From contig JAFEDK010000013.1 in NCBI GenBank assembly GCA_018241665.1, forward strand, positions 218,389 to 282,388: a DNA stretch of 64,000 bases. Reading direction: 5' to 3'. This document shows, one piece after another, positions 19,048-28,452 of the stretch; position 1 is the stretch's first letter, and each line of letters opens with the position of its first letter. The notes below the pieces were generated by a model that made no database searches, had not been told where the DNA came from, and saw nothing but the letters and a program-made list of their open reading frames with translations. Source of the DNA: Pseudomonadota bacterium (GTDB lineage Bacteria > Pseudomonadota > Gammaproteobacteria > Burkholderiales > Rhodocyclaceae). The translations under genes and the position numbers were made by a program.

Positions 19048-20852
19048 TGGGGGGCTCCGGCCGGGGCCTGGCGATGGATGGGCAGGGTGATGCGGAAGGT
19101 GGTGCCGACGCCCGGCGTGCTGCTGACGGCGATCTGGCCCTGGTGCTTCTGGATGATGCCGTAGGACAGGGACAGGCCGAGTCCGGTGCCCTTGCCGACC
19201 GGCTTGGTGGTGAAGAAGGGGTCGAAGATCCGGTCGCGCACCTCCGGCGGCATGCCGCTGCCGTTGTCGGCCACTTCGATCCAGACGTCCTCGCCCGCAG
19301 TGCCGGTGCGCACGGTGATGGTGCCGTGGCGGTCGTCGGGCATGGCCTGGGCGGCGTTCACGAAAAGGTTCATGAAGACCTGGTTGAGCTGCGGCAGCAG
19401 GCATTCGACGAGCGGCAGGTTGCCGTATTCACGCACCACGTCGGCCTTGTACTTGATCTCGTTGTTGGCGATGTTGAGGGTGCTGTCGAGGCCGTGGTGC
19501 AGGTCGGCGGCCTGCCATTCCTGGCTGGTGTCGGCACGGGAGAAGTCGCGCAGGTCCTGCACGATCTTGCTGACCCGTTCGGTGCCCTCCTGGGATTCGC
19601 TGATCAGCTGGCCGATGTCCTCCCGCAGGAAGTCGAAGTCCGCCGCTTTCCGGGCCGCTGCGATGCGCGCCTGCTCGTTGGCCGGCAGGGCCGCTGAGCA
19701 GGCTTCGTAGACGTCGAGCACCGCCTGCATCTGCGCCATGTAGCCCTGGAGGCTGCGGATGTTGGAATTGACGTAGCCGATCGGGTTGTTGATCTCGTGG
19801 GCGACGCCGGCGGCGAGCTGGCCGATGGAGGCGAGTTTCTCGGACTGGACCAGTTGCTGTTGGGTTTCCTGCAGGCGGCAGTTGAGCTCGGTGAGTTCGG
19901 CGTAGCGCTTCAGCAGCTCCGTCTCGGCGGTCTCCCGCCGCGCGATGTCCTGCTCCAGGCTGGCCTTGGCCTGCTGGAGCTGGGCGGTGCGCCGGGTGAC
20001 CTTGGCTTCAAGGTCGGCCTGCATGGCAAGCAGTTCCATCTCGGCGTTCTTGCGCTCGGTGATGTCCTGCAAGGTTTCGATGGCCCCGATCACTTCGCCG
20101 AGTGCATTGCGCAGCGGTGCGGCGGTGAAGAACAGCCAGCGCCCGTGTTCGCCCATCCGCGGGAAGAAATCCTCGGCCTCGTAGGCGCCGTCGATCACCG
20201 GCGAGCGGCGCAGCTTCTTGTCTCCGTAGAGGTGCAGCAGGCTGTCGATTTTGCCCGACACGATCAGGTCCGCCATGATCGGCCGTTCGCTCGGATAGAA
20301 GGCCGCCCATTGGCGGGAGCTGCCGACCATTTCGCTGGTCGGGATGCCGATGACCTGCTCGCAGGCGTGGTTCCAGTGGGTGACCGTGTGGCGGGCGTCG
20401 ATGACCAGGGTCGGCACAGGGTCGCCGTCGATGATCTGGGTGAGCAGTTGCTGGGCTTGCTGCTGGGCGGCCTCGGCCTGCTTGCGGATGGTGACATCGA
20501 TGAAGCAGCCGATCACCGTGCACTCGCCGAGAATGTCCTGATGGGAGATCGACAGTTCGACCCAGCGCAGGTCGCCCTGGCGGGTGACGATGGCGGTCTC
20601 GCAGCGGCAGACGGGGGCATCGTCCCGCAGATGGGCCTCGCTGCGTTCTTGGATGCGTGCCTGGGCGTTGGGCTGGAAGAAGGCCCAGTAATCGAGCGCA
20701 CTCAGTTCGGCCGGCGAATAGCCGGTGAGGCGCGCCATGGTCTGATTGGCGAACAGGATCTTGCCGCCCCGGTGCAGCGCGATCCCCGCACTGACGGATT
20801 CGGCGAGGGGGAACAGGCTGGCGGGCAGCGGATAGATGTCGTCGTCGTGCAT
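19044..20852 (-). CDS. PAS-PAS sensor histidine kinase
   Basis: 602 residues, no obvious membrane segment, so probably cytosolic. Two PAS/PAC domains (about 15-125 and 135-268), a coiled coil (about 270-340), then HisKA with phosphorylated His352 in [10 protein letters not shown], and HATPase with [37 protein letters not shown]. This is the NtrB-like class with the NNPxGY H-box. Ends 4 bp inside the start of the REC-HD-GYP gene, its probable phosphorylation partner. A 3-bp gap separates it from the upstream HDOD gene. Confidence 0.93.
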   Translation of the reverse strand: MHDDDIYPLPASLFPLAESVSAGIALHRGGKILFANQTMARLTGYSPAELSALDYWAFFQPNAQARIQERSEAHLRDDAPVCRCETAIVTRQGDLRWVELSISHQDILGECTVIGCFIDVTIRKQAEAAQQQAQQLLTQIIDGDPVPTLVIDARHTVTHWNHACEQVIGIPTSEMVGSSRQWAAFYPSERPIMADLIVSGKIDSLLHLYGDKKLRRSPVIDGAYEAEDFFPRMGEHGRWLFFTAAPLRNALGEVIGAIETLQDITERKNAEMELLAMQADLEAKVTRRTAQLQQAKASLEQDIARRETAETELLKRYAELTELNCRLQETQQQLVQSEKLASIGQLAAGVAHEINNPIGYVNSNIRSLQGYMAQMQAVLDVYEACSAALPANEQARIAAARKAADFDFLREDIGQLISESQEGTERVSKIVQDLRDFSRADTSQEWQAADLHHGLDSTLNIANNEIKYKADVVREYGNLPLVECLLPQLNQVFMNLFVNAAQAMPDDRHGTITVRTGTAGEDVWIEVADNGSGMPPEVRDRIFDPFFTTKPVGKGTGLGLSLSYGIIQKHQGQIAVSSTPGVGTTFRITLPIHRQAPAGAPQ

Positions 20853-20855
20853 GGC

Positions 20856-21707
20856 TCAGCCCAGCATCAGCCGGTAGCTGTCGAAGCGGGACTGGGTCTC
20901 GGCGAGGATGGCCCGCAGCGCATCCCAGTCCAGGCCGAGGCTGGCTACGGCGCTTTCCTGCAGGTCGGCAACCTGGCTGTCTTCGGCTTCGTCCAGGTCG
21001 AGGGCCTGGGCGATTGCGTCGGCGTAATGGACGATGGCTGCCAGCCCGTCGGCCTTGCCCTGCCCGGGTTGGTGGTGCCAGGCCAGGGCGTCCACGATGT
21101 CGTCGGGAAAATGCCAGTGCTCGGCCAGGGCTGCGCCGACGGCGGCGTGGTCGAAGCCGAAGAGTTCGAGCTCGGCCGCCTGCAGCGTGCGGTCCTGTTC
21201 GCGGGCGCTGGCCAGGGCGCTGGCGTAGCTGGCGGGGTAGAGGACGACCAGCGCCAGCCGCCCGATGTCGTGCAGCAGGCCGGCAATGAAGAGTGCTTCC
21301 GAGGGGCGGCCCAGGCGCTTGCCGATGGCCTGGGCGGCAGCGGCAGTGCCCAGCACGTGGCGCCAGAAGCGTTCCTGGCTGAAGCCGGTGCACGGGCCGC
21401 CCGGCAGGCTGGCCATCACGGCGGCGGCCAGCACCAGCGAGCGGACCGCCGAAAAGCCCAGCACGACGATGGCGTCGTTGATGGAGGCGACCCGTGACTG
21501 CAGGCCGTAGAACGGCGAGTTGGCAACCCGCAGCACGCGGGCAGTGATGGCCTGGTCCTGGGCTATGCGGCGCGCCAGATCGGCCAGGTCGGCCGATGAT
21601 GCGTCGGTTTCGGTGAGGGTATGCAGCAGTTCGAGCGCCACCGCCGGCATGGCCGGCAGGCTGCGGATGCGCCCTGCCACGTCGGCGAGGGTCGGGGCGT
21701 CGTTCAT
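20856..21707 (-). CDS. HDOD domain protein
   Basis: 283 residues almost entirely made of an HDOD domain (about 12-215): SLPAMPAVALELLHTL, QDQAITARVLRVANSPFYGL, SINDAIVVLGFSAVRSL, FIAGLLHDIGRLAL. HDOD is related to the HD phosphohydrolase fold but usually non-catalytic; members act as signalling scaffolds or adaptors in c-di-GMP and two-component circuits. It overlaps the upstream small gene by 4 bp. Its position between degenerate EAL/REC and kinase genes suggests a protein-interaction role in the same pathway. Confidence 0.9.
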   Translation of the reverse strand: MNDAPTLADVAGRIRSLPAMPAVALELLHTLTETDASSADLADLARRIAQDQAITARVLRVANSPFYGLQSRVASINDAIVVLGFSAVRSLVLAAAVMASLPGGPCTGFSQERFWRHVLGTAAAAQAIGKRLGRPSEALFIAGLLHDIGRLALVVLYPASYASALASAREQDRTLQAAELELFGFDHAAVGAALAEHWHFPDDIVDALAWHHQPGQGKADGLAAIVHYADAIAQALDLDEAEDSQVADLQESAVASLGLDWDALRAILAETQSRFDSYRLMLG

Positions 21708-22018
21708 CGCACCTGCTCCTGGCGGAAAGCCAGGACGGCCTGCAACAGCGCTTGGGCGGCTGGGGCGTCGGGATGGTGGCGGAACAGGTACAGCACCCGC
21801 TCGCGGATCTTCTCCCGCTGGCGGGCCAGCTCCGCTGGGTCGGGCGGCTGGCTGACGCTCAGCGTGGTGATGTCCCGGCGGCGCAGGCTGGCGAGGTGTG
21901 CGTCGGTGAGGGTCAGGCCGGCGGGCAGCAGCACCGTGCCGCGGGCATCGGCGACGGCTTCGACGAGGACGGCGCCGGGCTGGATGGCATCGAGGGGCAG
22001 GCGTTGGGTGTCGGTCAT
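21704..22018 (-). CDS. Small single-domain protein of c-di-GMP/HDOD signalling operon
   Basis: 104 residues. The first 55 contain a module seen at the ends of HD-GYP proteins: LDAIQPGAVLVEAVADARG, LLPAGLTLTDAHLASLRRR. The neighbouring HD-GYP protein carries a comparable stretch at its own C-terminus (LKAGMVLARDLVTRDGVMLL). The remainder is a charged helix (AELARQREKIRERVLYLFRHH). ATG 22018 overlaps the upstream stop and 21704 overlaps the HDOD start, so it is locked in the operon by two 4-bp overlaps. I know of no assigned function; a docking module is plausible. Confidence 0.75.
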   Translation of the reverse strand: MTDTQRLPLDAIQPGAVLVEAVADARGTVLLPAGLTLTDAHLASLRRRDITTLSVSQPPDPAELARQREKIRERVLYLFRHHPDAPAAQALLQAVLAFRQEQVR

Positions 22019-23568
22019 GGGCAGGCCGGGCTCCGGCAGGTGAAGCTCAGCAGGGTACCGCGATGGGGGCCGTGGCCGCCGAGGGCGCGGGCCTCGACGT
22101 GAAAGTGTGCGTCGCCGCAGCGGGCCTCGCAATGCCCTTCGCCTGCGCTGGCCAGGGTGGTGAGCTGTGCGGGCAGCACTTCGTCGGCGTTCAGGCCCTG
22201 CAGCGGGGCATGGGCGGCGAACAGGCCCTCGGCGGCCTGGTTGGCGAAGGCGATCATCCCCTCCGGGTCGATGCCGAGCAGCGGCTGCGGCATGACGGCC
22301 AGGGCCTCCTGGGCCAGCGTCAGCGCGGCCTCATCGACGCCGAGGCGGTGTTGCTGGGCGACCAGCAGGGCTTCGAGGCGGGCGTTGATGCGGGCCAGTT
22401 CCTGGTTGGCGTGCTGCAACTCGTTGGCGAGGCGCTGGTTCTCGTCGGACAGGGCCTTGCGGCGGAAGGCTTCCTCGATGTTGGCGCGCAGCATCGCGTC
22501 GTCCCAGGGTTTGGTGAGGAACTTGTAGATGGCCCCTTCGTTGATCGCGTCAGTGACCGACTGCAGGTCGGTGTAGCCGGACAGTACCAGGCGTACGCTG
22601 TCCGGGCACATGTCCTTGGCCTTGCGCAGGAACTCCACGCCGGTCATGCCGGGCATGCGCTGGTCGGAGACGATCACGTCCACCCGGTTGGCGGCGAGCA
22701 CCTCGAGGCCTTGCTGGCCGTCGCTGGCGGTGAGGATCGTGTAGCCGTCCCGGCGCAGCAGGCGGCGCAGCGCGGACAGGATGTTGTCCTCGTCGTCCAC
22801 CAGCAGCAGCGTGCGTTCGGGGGCGGGGCCGCGCAACAGGCTGGCGTCGAGCCGCTGGCCGGCGGCAAGCTGTGCGGCGAAATCTTCGGCCGGCAGCGGG
22901 GCGGCGATCAGCGGCCCCTGCAGCGTGTCGGCGCCAGCGGCCGTCATTACCGCCGCAGCCTGGGGGCTGGTGATCTCCGTTGCGCAGATCTGGCGCCCCA
23001 TGCGGTGGGCGCGGGTGAGCAGGGCCCGTACGATGGCCACCCCTTCCGGTGCCGCCGCTACGTTGTCGACGAGGCGGGCCGGCACCTCGATGCTGTCAAC
23101 CGGTAGCTGGGCGGTCCATGCCACCCGCGTGCTGGCCGGGCTGGTGGCACAGATCGCGAAGCGGATGCCGAGCCGGTGCAGTTGCTGCAGGGCGGCGAGC
23201 ATGTGGTCCGGAATCTCGTCGCGGGACGTGACGATGCTGATTTCGAGGCTGTGGGGCTCGAGTCGGGTTTCCCGCAGGATGGTGCCGAGGGCGTGGGCGA
23301 AGTTCGGCTCGCACAGGGCGTCGAGGCGGGCCCCGACGCTCAGGCCCAGTGGCCGGCCGGTGCTGGCCTGCCAGGCTGCCGCCTGCAGGCAGGCCGTGCG
23401 CAGCGTGTCGAGTCCGCCCGTTCCGGTGGAGACGGGGGGCGACGTGTCGGGATGGGGCGAGCTGTCCGTCAAGGCCTGCACGCCCACCAGCTCGCCGTCG
23501 CGGCAGTCGAAGCGCGCCTGGTAGAGCAGGGAAGATGCCGTCGCGGGCCGGCTGTCGGGGGTGTTCAT
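22015..23568 (-). CDS. Degenerate EAL-REC-PAS signalling protein
   Basis: 517 residues. The N-terminal 245 residues follow the EAL fold but lack its chemistry: GVQAL replaces EAL, VGA replaces NLS, EISIVTS replaces EITES, ICATSPAS replaces DDFGTGYSS and VDSIEVP replaces VDxIKID. A REC domain (about 257-375) has Asp near 305 in VIVSDQRMPGMTG and LTKPW. A coiled coil and a PAS-like domain (about 410-510, PQPLLGIDPEGMIAFANQAAEGLF) follow. I start at ATG 23568, with GGAGA upstream, rather than at 23583. First gene of the five-gene operon; probably a phosphorylation-controlled c-di-GMP-binding or adaptor protein. Confidence 0.88.
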   Translation of the reverse strand: MNTPDSRPATASSLLYQARFDCRDGELVGVQALTDSSPHPDTSPPVSTGTGGLDTLRTACLQAAAWQASTGRPLGLSVGARLDALCEPNFAHALGTILRETRLEPHSLEISIVTSRDEIPDHMLAALQQLHRLGIRFAICATSPASTRVAWTAQLPVDSIEVPARLVDNVAAAPEGVAIVRALLTRAHRMGRQICATEITSPQAAAVMTAAGADTLQGPLIAAPLPAEDFAAQLAAGQRLDASLLRGPAPERTLLLVDDEDNILSALRRLLRRDGYTILTASDGQQGLEVLAANRVDVIVSDQRMPGMTGVEFLRKAKDMCPDSVRLVLSGYTDLQSVTDAINEGAIYKFLTKPWDDAMLRANIEEAFRRKALSDENQRLANELQHANQELARINARLEALLVAQQHRLGVDEAALTLAQEALAVMPQPLLGIDPEGMIAFANQAAEGLFAAHAPLQGLNADEVLPAQLTTLASAGEGHCEARCGDAHFHVEARALGGHGPHRGTLLSFTCRSPACP

Positions 23569-23797
23569 CGTGTCTCCAAACACGGCATGCGTCCGGGCAA
23601 CGACTTGCGTAGCCTGCCCGGTGCTGCCGGGGCCTCCGCTGCGGAGGCGCTTCTTTTCATGATCATGATAGCTATCGGCGGCTGCCTTGCAGTTCTTGAG
23701 TGCCGGGGATGGGCGCAGCTGCCGCTGGGGCGGCTGGCGGGGGCAATATGCGGCACAGACGGGCGGGTCTGCGTCTCACGGGGTAAAATCCGCAGCC
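23569..23797. promoter_or_regulatory. Divergent control region between signalling operon and crcB
   Basis: 229 bp between divergent genes. It contains a perfect 12-bp palindrome TCATGATCATGA (23657-23668), a GCCTCC/GGAGGC hairpin (23632-23648) and a TAAAAT box close to crcB. I could not fit a fluoride riboswitch. The promoters of both units must lie here. Confidence 0.4.
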
Positions 23798-24202
23798 ATG
23801 TCTGATCATGCCCAACATTTCCCGACGCTGGCCCTCGTCGCCATCGGCATCGGCGCCGCCCTCGGCGCCTGGCTGCGCTGGTGGCTCGGCCTGCGCCTCA
23901 ATCCGGTGCTGGCCCACATGCCCCTCGGCACGCTGGCGGCCAACCTGCTCGGTGGCTACCTGGTTGGCGTGGCGGTGGCATTCTTCGTTGCCCGCCCGGA
24001 GATCCCGCCGGAGGCGCGGCTGTTCGTCGTTACCGGCTTTCTCGGCGGGCTGACCACCTTTTCGTCCTTCTCGGCGGAGGTCGTGCATCTGATCGACACT
24101 GCCCGCTACGGCTGGGCCCTTGGTGCCGCCGCCTTGCACCTGGGTGGTTCCCTGAGCATGACCGCGCTGGGCATGTGGACCGTGCATAGCCTGCGCGGCT
24201 GA
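23798..24202 (+). CDS. crcB: Fluoride ion channel CrcB/Fluc
   Basis: 134 residues with four hydrophobic helices and family motifs GAALGAWLRWW, GTLAANLLGGYLVG and GFLGGLTTFSSFS; the last lines the fluoride pore. Members export toxic fluoride as dual-topology dimers. I use ATG 23798 (MSDHAQHF) instead of the longer open frame from 23687. It is followed after 75 bp by hrpA, with no terminator seen between. Confidence 0.95.
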   Translation: MSDHAQHFPTLALVAIGIGAALGAWLRWWLGLRLNPVLAHMPLGTLAANLLGGYLVGVAVAFFVARPEIPPEARLFVVTGFLGGLTTFSSFSAEVVHLIDTARYGWALGAAALHLGGSLSMTALGMWTVHSLRG

Positions 24203-24277
24203 CCACCTGTACCTTTCCCGTGGTCCGTTGCCGGCTGGCGAAAGGCCCTTTTCAATCGATTCTGACTGTTTTCCCCC

Positions 24278-27200
24278 ATGGCATCACCGCAACACCGGCC
24301 CGACCGTAACGATCCGTACGCCCTGCTCGAAGATTGCCTGTCGGCCGACCGGCCTGGCCTGCGCCGCGACTTGCGCCGCCTGCCCAAGCGCCCGCGCAGC
24401 CTCGACGAGCTGCCGGAGGGGCTGCGCCTGCGCATCGCCGATTCGGCGGCCAAGCGCATCGCCCGCGCCAACGCGCTGCCCAAGCCGGACTTTCCGCCCG
24501 ATCTGCCGGTCAACCAGCGCAAGGACGAGATCGCCGCGGCGATCCGCGAGCACCAGGTAGTCATCGTCTGTGGCGAGACCGGCTCCGGCAAGACCACCCA
24601 GCTGCCCAAGATCTGCCTGGAACTCGGCCGTGGCGTGTCGGGCCTGATCGGCCACACCCAGCCGCGGCGGATTGCCGCCCGCGCCACCGCCAGCCGCATC
24701 GCGCAAGAGCTGAAGAGCGAGCTGGGCAGCACCGTCGGCTACAAGATCCGCTTCACCGACCGCATCGGCCCGCAGAGCTACATCAAGCTGATGACGGACG
24801 GCATCCTGCTCGCCGAAACCCAGGGCGATCCGCTGCTCTCGGCCTATGACACCTTGATCATAGACGAGGCCCACGAACGCAGCCTGAATATCGACTTCCT
24901 GCTCGGCTACCTGCGCCAGCTGCTGGCCAAGCGGCCGGATCTGAAGCTGATCGTCACCTCGGCGACGCTGGACGCGGAGCGTTTCGCCCGCCATTTCGGC
25001 TCCGAGGACAAGCCGGCGCCGGTGATCGAGGTGTCCGGCCGCCTGTTTCCCATCGAGATGCGCTACCGGCCGGTAGAGCGCGACGAGCCCAAGCCGGCGC
25101 GGCCGGGCGAGCCGCCACCGCGCCAGGACAACCGCGGCCCGGACCGCGACCTTTACGACGCGCTGGTGGATGCCGTCGACGAAGCCCACCGCAGTGGCCC
25201 CGGCGACGTGCTGGTCTTCCTGCCCGGCGAACGGGAGATCCGCGAGGCTGCCGAAGCGCTGCGCAAGGCCCATCACGCCGCCGGCACCGAGATCCTGCCG
25301 TTGTTCGCGCGCCAGTCGGCGCAGGAGCAGGCGCGGGTGTTTGCGCCGTCGAAGGGGCGTCGCGTCGTACTGGCCACCAACGTGGCGGAAACCTCGCTGA
25401 CCGTGCCGGGCATCCGCTACGTGGTGGATACCGGCCTGGCGCGGGTCAAGCGCTACAGCCATCGCAACAAGGTCGAGCAACTGCAGATCGAGAAGGTCGC
25501 CCAGTCCGCCGCCCGCCAGCGGGCCGGCCGCTGCGGTCGGGTCAGCGACGGCATCTGCTTCCGCCTCTACGACGAGGACGACTTCAACAAGCGTCCCGCC
25601 CACACCGATCCGGAAATCCTGCGCTCGTCCCTGGCCGGGGTGATCCTGCGCATGAAGTCCCTCAAGCTCGGCGAAGTGGCCGAGTTCCCATTCATCGACG
25701 CGCCGCTGCCGCGCATGGTGGCGGACGGCTACCAGCTGCTGGCCGAGCTGGGCGCGGTGGAGGAGGTCGAGGGCGCGGCGACGATGAACCTCACGCCAAT
25801 CGGGCGCGAGCTGGCCAAGCTGCCCCTCGACCCGAAGATCGGCCGCATGATCCTGGCCGCCCGCGACCGGGCCAGCCTTTCAGAGGTGCTGGTGATCGCC
25901 GCAGCATTGTCGACTCAGGATGTGCGCGAGCGCCCGCCTGAGCGGCAGGCCGCCGCCGACCAGGCCCACGCGCGCTTCCGCGGCCCCGAGGAAAGCCAGA
26001 AGTCCGAGTTCCTGTGGTACTGGAACCTGTGGAAGGCCTGGGACGAAGTCCAGCGCCACGAAAGCTCCAGCAAGCAGAAGGCCTGGTGCAAGCAGAACTT
26101 CCTGTCCTGGCTGCGCCTGCGCGAATGGCGCGACGTGTTCACCCAGCTGCACACCCTGTGCACCGAGCACGGCTGGAAGGAAAACAAGGAGCCGGCCAGC
26201 TACGAGGCGATCCACAAGGCGCTGCTGACCGGCCTGATGGGCCACGTGGGCTGCAAGATCGAGGACGCCTCGGGCCCCGCTGCCGGCAGCTACCTGGGCG
26301 CCCGCGGCATCAAGTTCTGGCCGCATCCGGGCTCCGCCATCGCCAAGAAGGCCGGCAAGTGGATCATGGGCGCGGAACTGGTGGATACGTCCCGCCTGTT
26401 CGGCCGCTGTCTCGCGCGCATCGAGCCGGAATGGCTGGAGGAAGTCGGCGGGCACCTGCTCAAGCGCAATATCTCGGAACCCCACTGGTCGAAGGCTAGC
26501 GGCGCGGTGCGCGCCTGGGAGCGCGGCACCCTGTACGGGCTGACCGTCTATCCGCGCCGCGGCGTGAGCTACCGGGAGATCGACCCGGCCTTGTGCCGCG
26601 AGCTGTTCATCCGCGAAGGCTTGGTGCAGGGCGAGATCGCCGAGGGTCCGGCCCGCGGCATGGCCTTCCTGGCCCACAACCGGCGCCTGGTGGCGGAGAT
26701 CGAGCGCCTGGAGCACAAGTCCCGCCGCCCCGACGTGCTGGTGGACGAAGAGCTGATCTACGCCTTCTACGATGCCAAGCTGCCGCCGGAAGTGCTCGAC
26801 ATGGCCAGCTTCGATGCCTGGCGCAAGGCTGCAGAGAAGAAGGCGCCCAAGCTGCTGCAGCTGTCCCGCGACCAGCTGATGCGCCACGACGCCGAAGGCA
26901 TCACCACCGACCGCTTCCCGTCGAGCCTGGAAGTGCTCGGCCAGAAACTCAAGCTCGCCTACCTGCACGAGCCGGGCGAGGCCGACGACGGGGTGACGCT
27001 GACGGTGCCACTGGCGATGCTCAACCAGATTCCCGCCAACCGCTGCGAATGGCTGGTGCCGGGCCTGCTTGAAGAGAAGGTGCATGCGCTGCTGCGTACC
27101 GTGCCGCAGAAGCACCGCCACCGCCTGCAGCCGATGGCCGATAGCGCTGCGGCCTTCATGGAGCGTTACGACGCCGGCGAGTTCGACACGGACGAGCCGC

Positions 27201-28372
27201 TGATCAAGATGCTGCAACGCTTCGTCGAGGAGCGTGTGTCCCTCAAGCTGCCGATGGAGAGCTTCCGCCCGGAGAACCTCAATCCCCACTGCTTCATGAA
27301 CTTCCGCGTGCAGGACGAGCACGGCCGCATCCTCGGCCAGTCCCGCAACCTGGCCGAGCTGCGCGCCAAATTCCGCGACCAGGTGGCGGCGCGCTTCCAG
27401 AGCGCGCGCATCGTGCCGGCGGCGGCGGAAGCGCCGTCACCGAAGAAGGCTGCTCCGCCTGCCGGCGGCAAGGCCGCAGCGGCAACTGCCGCGGCGCCGG
27501 CCACCGTTGCCGAAAAGACCTTGTCCGGCTTCACCGGCTGGACCTTCGGCGCGCTGCCGGAACTGCTCGAAGTGAAGGTCGCCGGCCGCGAGATCGTCGG
27601 CTTCCCGGCGCTGCACGATGACGGCAGCAGCGTGTCCCTGCGTCCCTACGACACCCCGGAGGAGGCCGCCAAGGTCCATCGCGGCGGCCTCGCGCGGCTG
27701 TTCGCGCTGGAGCTGTCGGCCCAGGTGAAGGCCATCGAGAAGCTGCCGGGAATCCGCGAACTGGCCCTACAGTTCATCAACTATGGCACCGAGGCCGAGC
27801 TGAAGGCCCAGCTGGTGACGGCGACGCTGGAGCGCTGCTGCCTGCTCGAACCCCTGCCGGCGGATGCGGACAGCTTCGCCAAGCGCTGCCAGGAAGCCAA
27901 GCCGCGCATCACGCTGGTGGCCCAGGAGTTGATGCGCCTGACCGGCCAGCTGATCGTCGAGCACGCCACGCTGACCAAGCGCCTCGCCGGCCTGAAGACC
28001 TTCCCGGACGTGGTGGCCGACATCAATGCCCAGGTGGCCAAGCTGATGCCGAAGAACTTCCTGGTGGCCTTGCCCTATGAGCGCATTGCGCAGATTCCGC
28101 GCTACCTGAAGGGCGCCACCGTGCGCATCGACAAGCTGCGCACCAATCCCGCCCGTGACGGCCAGCTGATGGCCGACTGGAAGAGCCTGGCCCAGCCCTA
28201 CGAACGGGAATGGCTGGCCAAGGCCAAGGCGGGCGTCACCGACCCGCAACTGGAGGAGTTCCGCTGGCTGCTGGAGGAGCTGCGCGTCGGCCTGTTCGCG
28301 CAGGAGCTCAAGACGCCGATGCCGGTGTCGGTGAAGCGCTTGCAGAAGATCTGGGAGAGCCGGCCGCGCTGA
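24278..28372 (+). CDS. hrpA: ATP-dependent RNA helicase HrpA
   Basis: 1364-residue DEAH-box helicase. Walker A GETGSGKT (99-106), DEAH (196-199), SAT, a second RecA domain with TNVAETSLTVPG and QRAGRCGRV, then ratchet/OB domains and the long HrpA-specific C-terminal region (DUF3418-like). An Ala/Pro-rich linker near residues 1048-1075 interrupts the C-terminal part. HrpA rescues stalled ribosomes on mRNA in E. coli. Very high GC; it marks the left boundary of the T6SS cluster. Confidence 0.97.
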   Translation: MASPQHRPDRNDPYALLEDCLSADRPGLRRDLRRLPKRPRSLDELPEGLRLRIADSAAKRIARANALPKPDFPPDLPVNQRKDEIAAAIREHQVVIVCGETGSGKTTQLPKICLELGRGVSGLIGHTQPRRIAARATASRIAQELKSELGSTVGYKIRFTDRIGPQSYIKLMTDGILLAETQGDPLLSAYDTLIIDEAHERSLNIDFLLGYLRQLLAKRPDLKLIVTSATLDAERFARHFGSEDKPAPVIEVSGRLFPIEMRYRPVERDEPKPARPGEPPPRQDNRGPDRDLYDALVDAVDEAHRSGPGDVLVFLPGEREIREAAEALRKAHHAAGTEILPLFARQSAQEQARVFAPSKGRRVVLATNVAETSLTVPGIRYVVDTGLARVKRYSHRNKVEQLQIEKVAQSAARQRAGRCGRVSDGICFRLYDEDDFNKRPAHTDPEILRSSLAGVILRMKSLKLGEVAEFPFIDAPLPRMVADGYQLLAELGAVEEVEGAATMNLTPIGRELAKLPLDPKIGRMILAARDRASLSEVLVIAAALSTQDVRERPPERQAAADQAHARFRGPEESQKSEFLWYWNLWKAWDEVQRHESSSKQKAWCKQNFLSWLRLREWRDVFTQLHTLCTEHGWKENKEPASYEAIHKALLTGLMGHVGCKIEDASGPAAGSYLGARGIKFWPHPGSAIAKKAGKWIMGAELVDTSRLFGRCLARIEPEWLEEVGGHLLKRNISEPHWSKASGAVRAWERGTLYGLTVYPRRGVSYREIDPALCRELFIREGLVQGEIAEGPARGMAFLAHNRRLVAEIERLEHKSRRPDVLVDEELIYAFYDAKLPPEVLDMASFDAWRKAAEKKAPKLLQLSRDQLMRHDAEGITTDRFPSSLEVLGQKLKLAYLHEPGEADDGVTLTVPLAMLNQIPANRCEWLVPGLLEEKVHALLRTVPQKHRHRLQPMADSAAAFMERYDAGEFDTDEPLIKMLQRFVEERVSLKLPMESFRPENLNPHCFMNFRVQDEHGRILGQSRNLAELRAKFRDQVAARFQSARIVPAAAEAPSPKKAAPPAGGKAAAATAAAPATVAEKTLSGFTGWTFGALPELLEVKVAGREIVGFPALHDDGSSVSLRPYDTPEEAAKVHRGGLARLFALELSAQVKAIEKLPGIRELALQFINYGTEAELKAQLVTATLERCCLLEPLPADADSFAKRCQEAKPRITLVAQELMRLTGQLIVEHATLTKRLAGLKTFPDVVADINAQVAKLMPKNFLVALPYERIAQIPRYLKGATVRIDKLRTNPARDGQLMADWKSLAQPYEREWLAKAKAGVTDPQLEEFRWLLEELRVGLFAQELKTPMPVSVKRLQKIWESRPR

Positions 28373-28452
28373 GGAGTGGCGTGCGTCCCGAGTGAGATCC
28401 ACTCCGGGCGCCACCGACGCTTACGCGGCGTGGCCTTCCTCGCTGCCGCCCG

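Noticed and set aside
23700..23797. Fluoride riboswitch upstream of crcB
   Set aside because: A GGGGATGGG stretch recalls the motif start, but the conserved GCTGATG...CCTACT part is missing.
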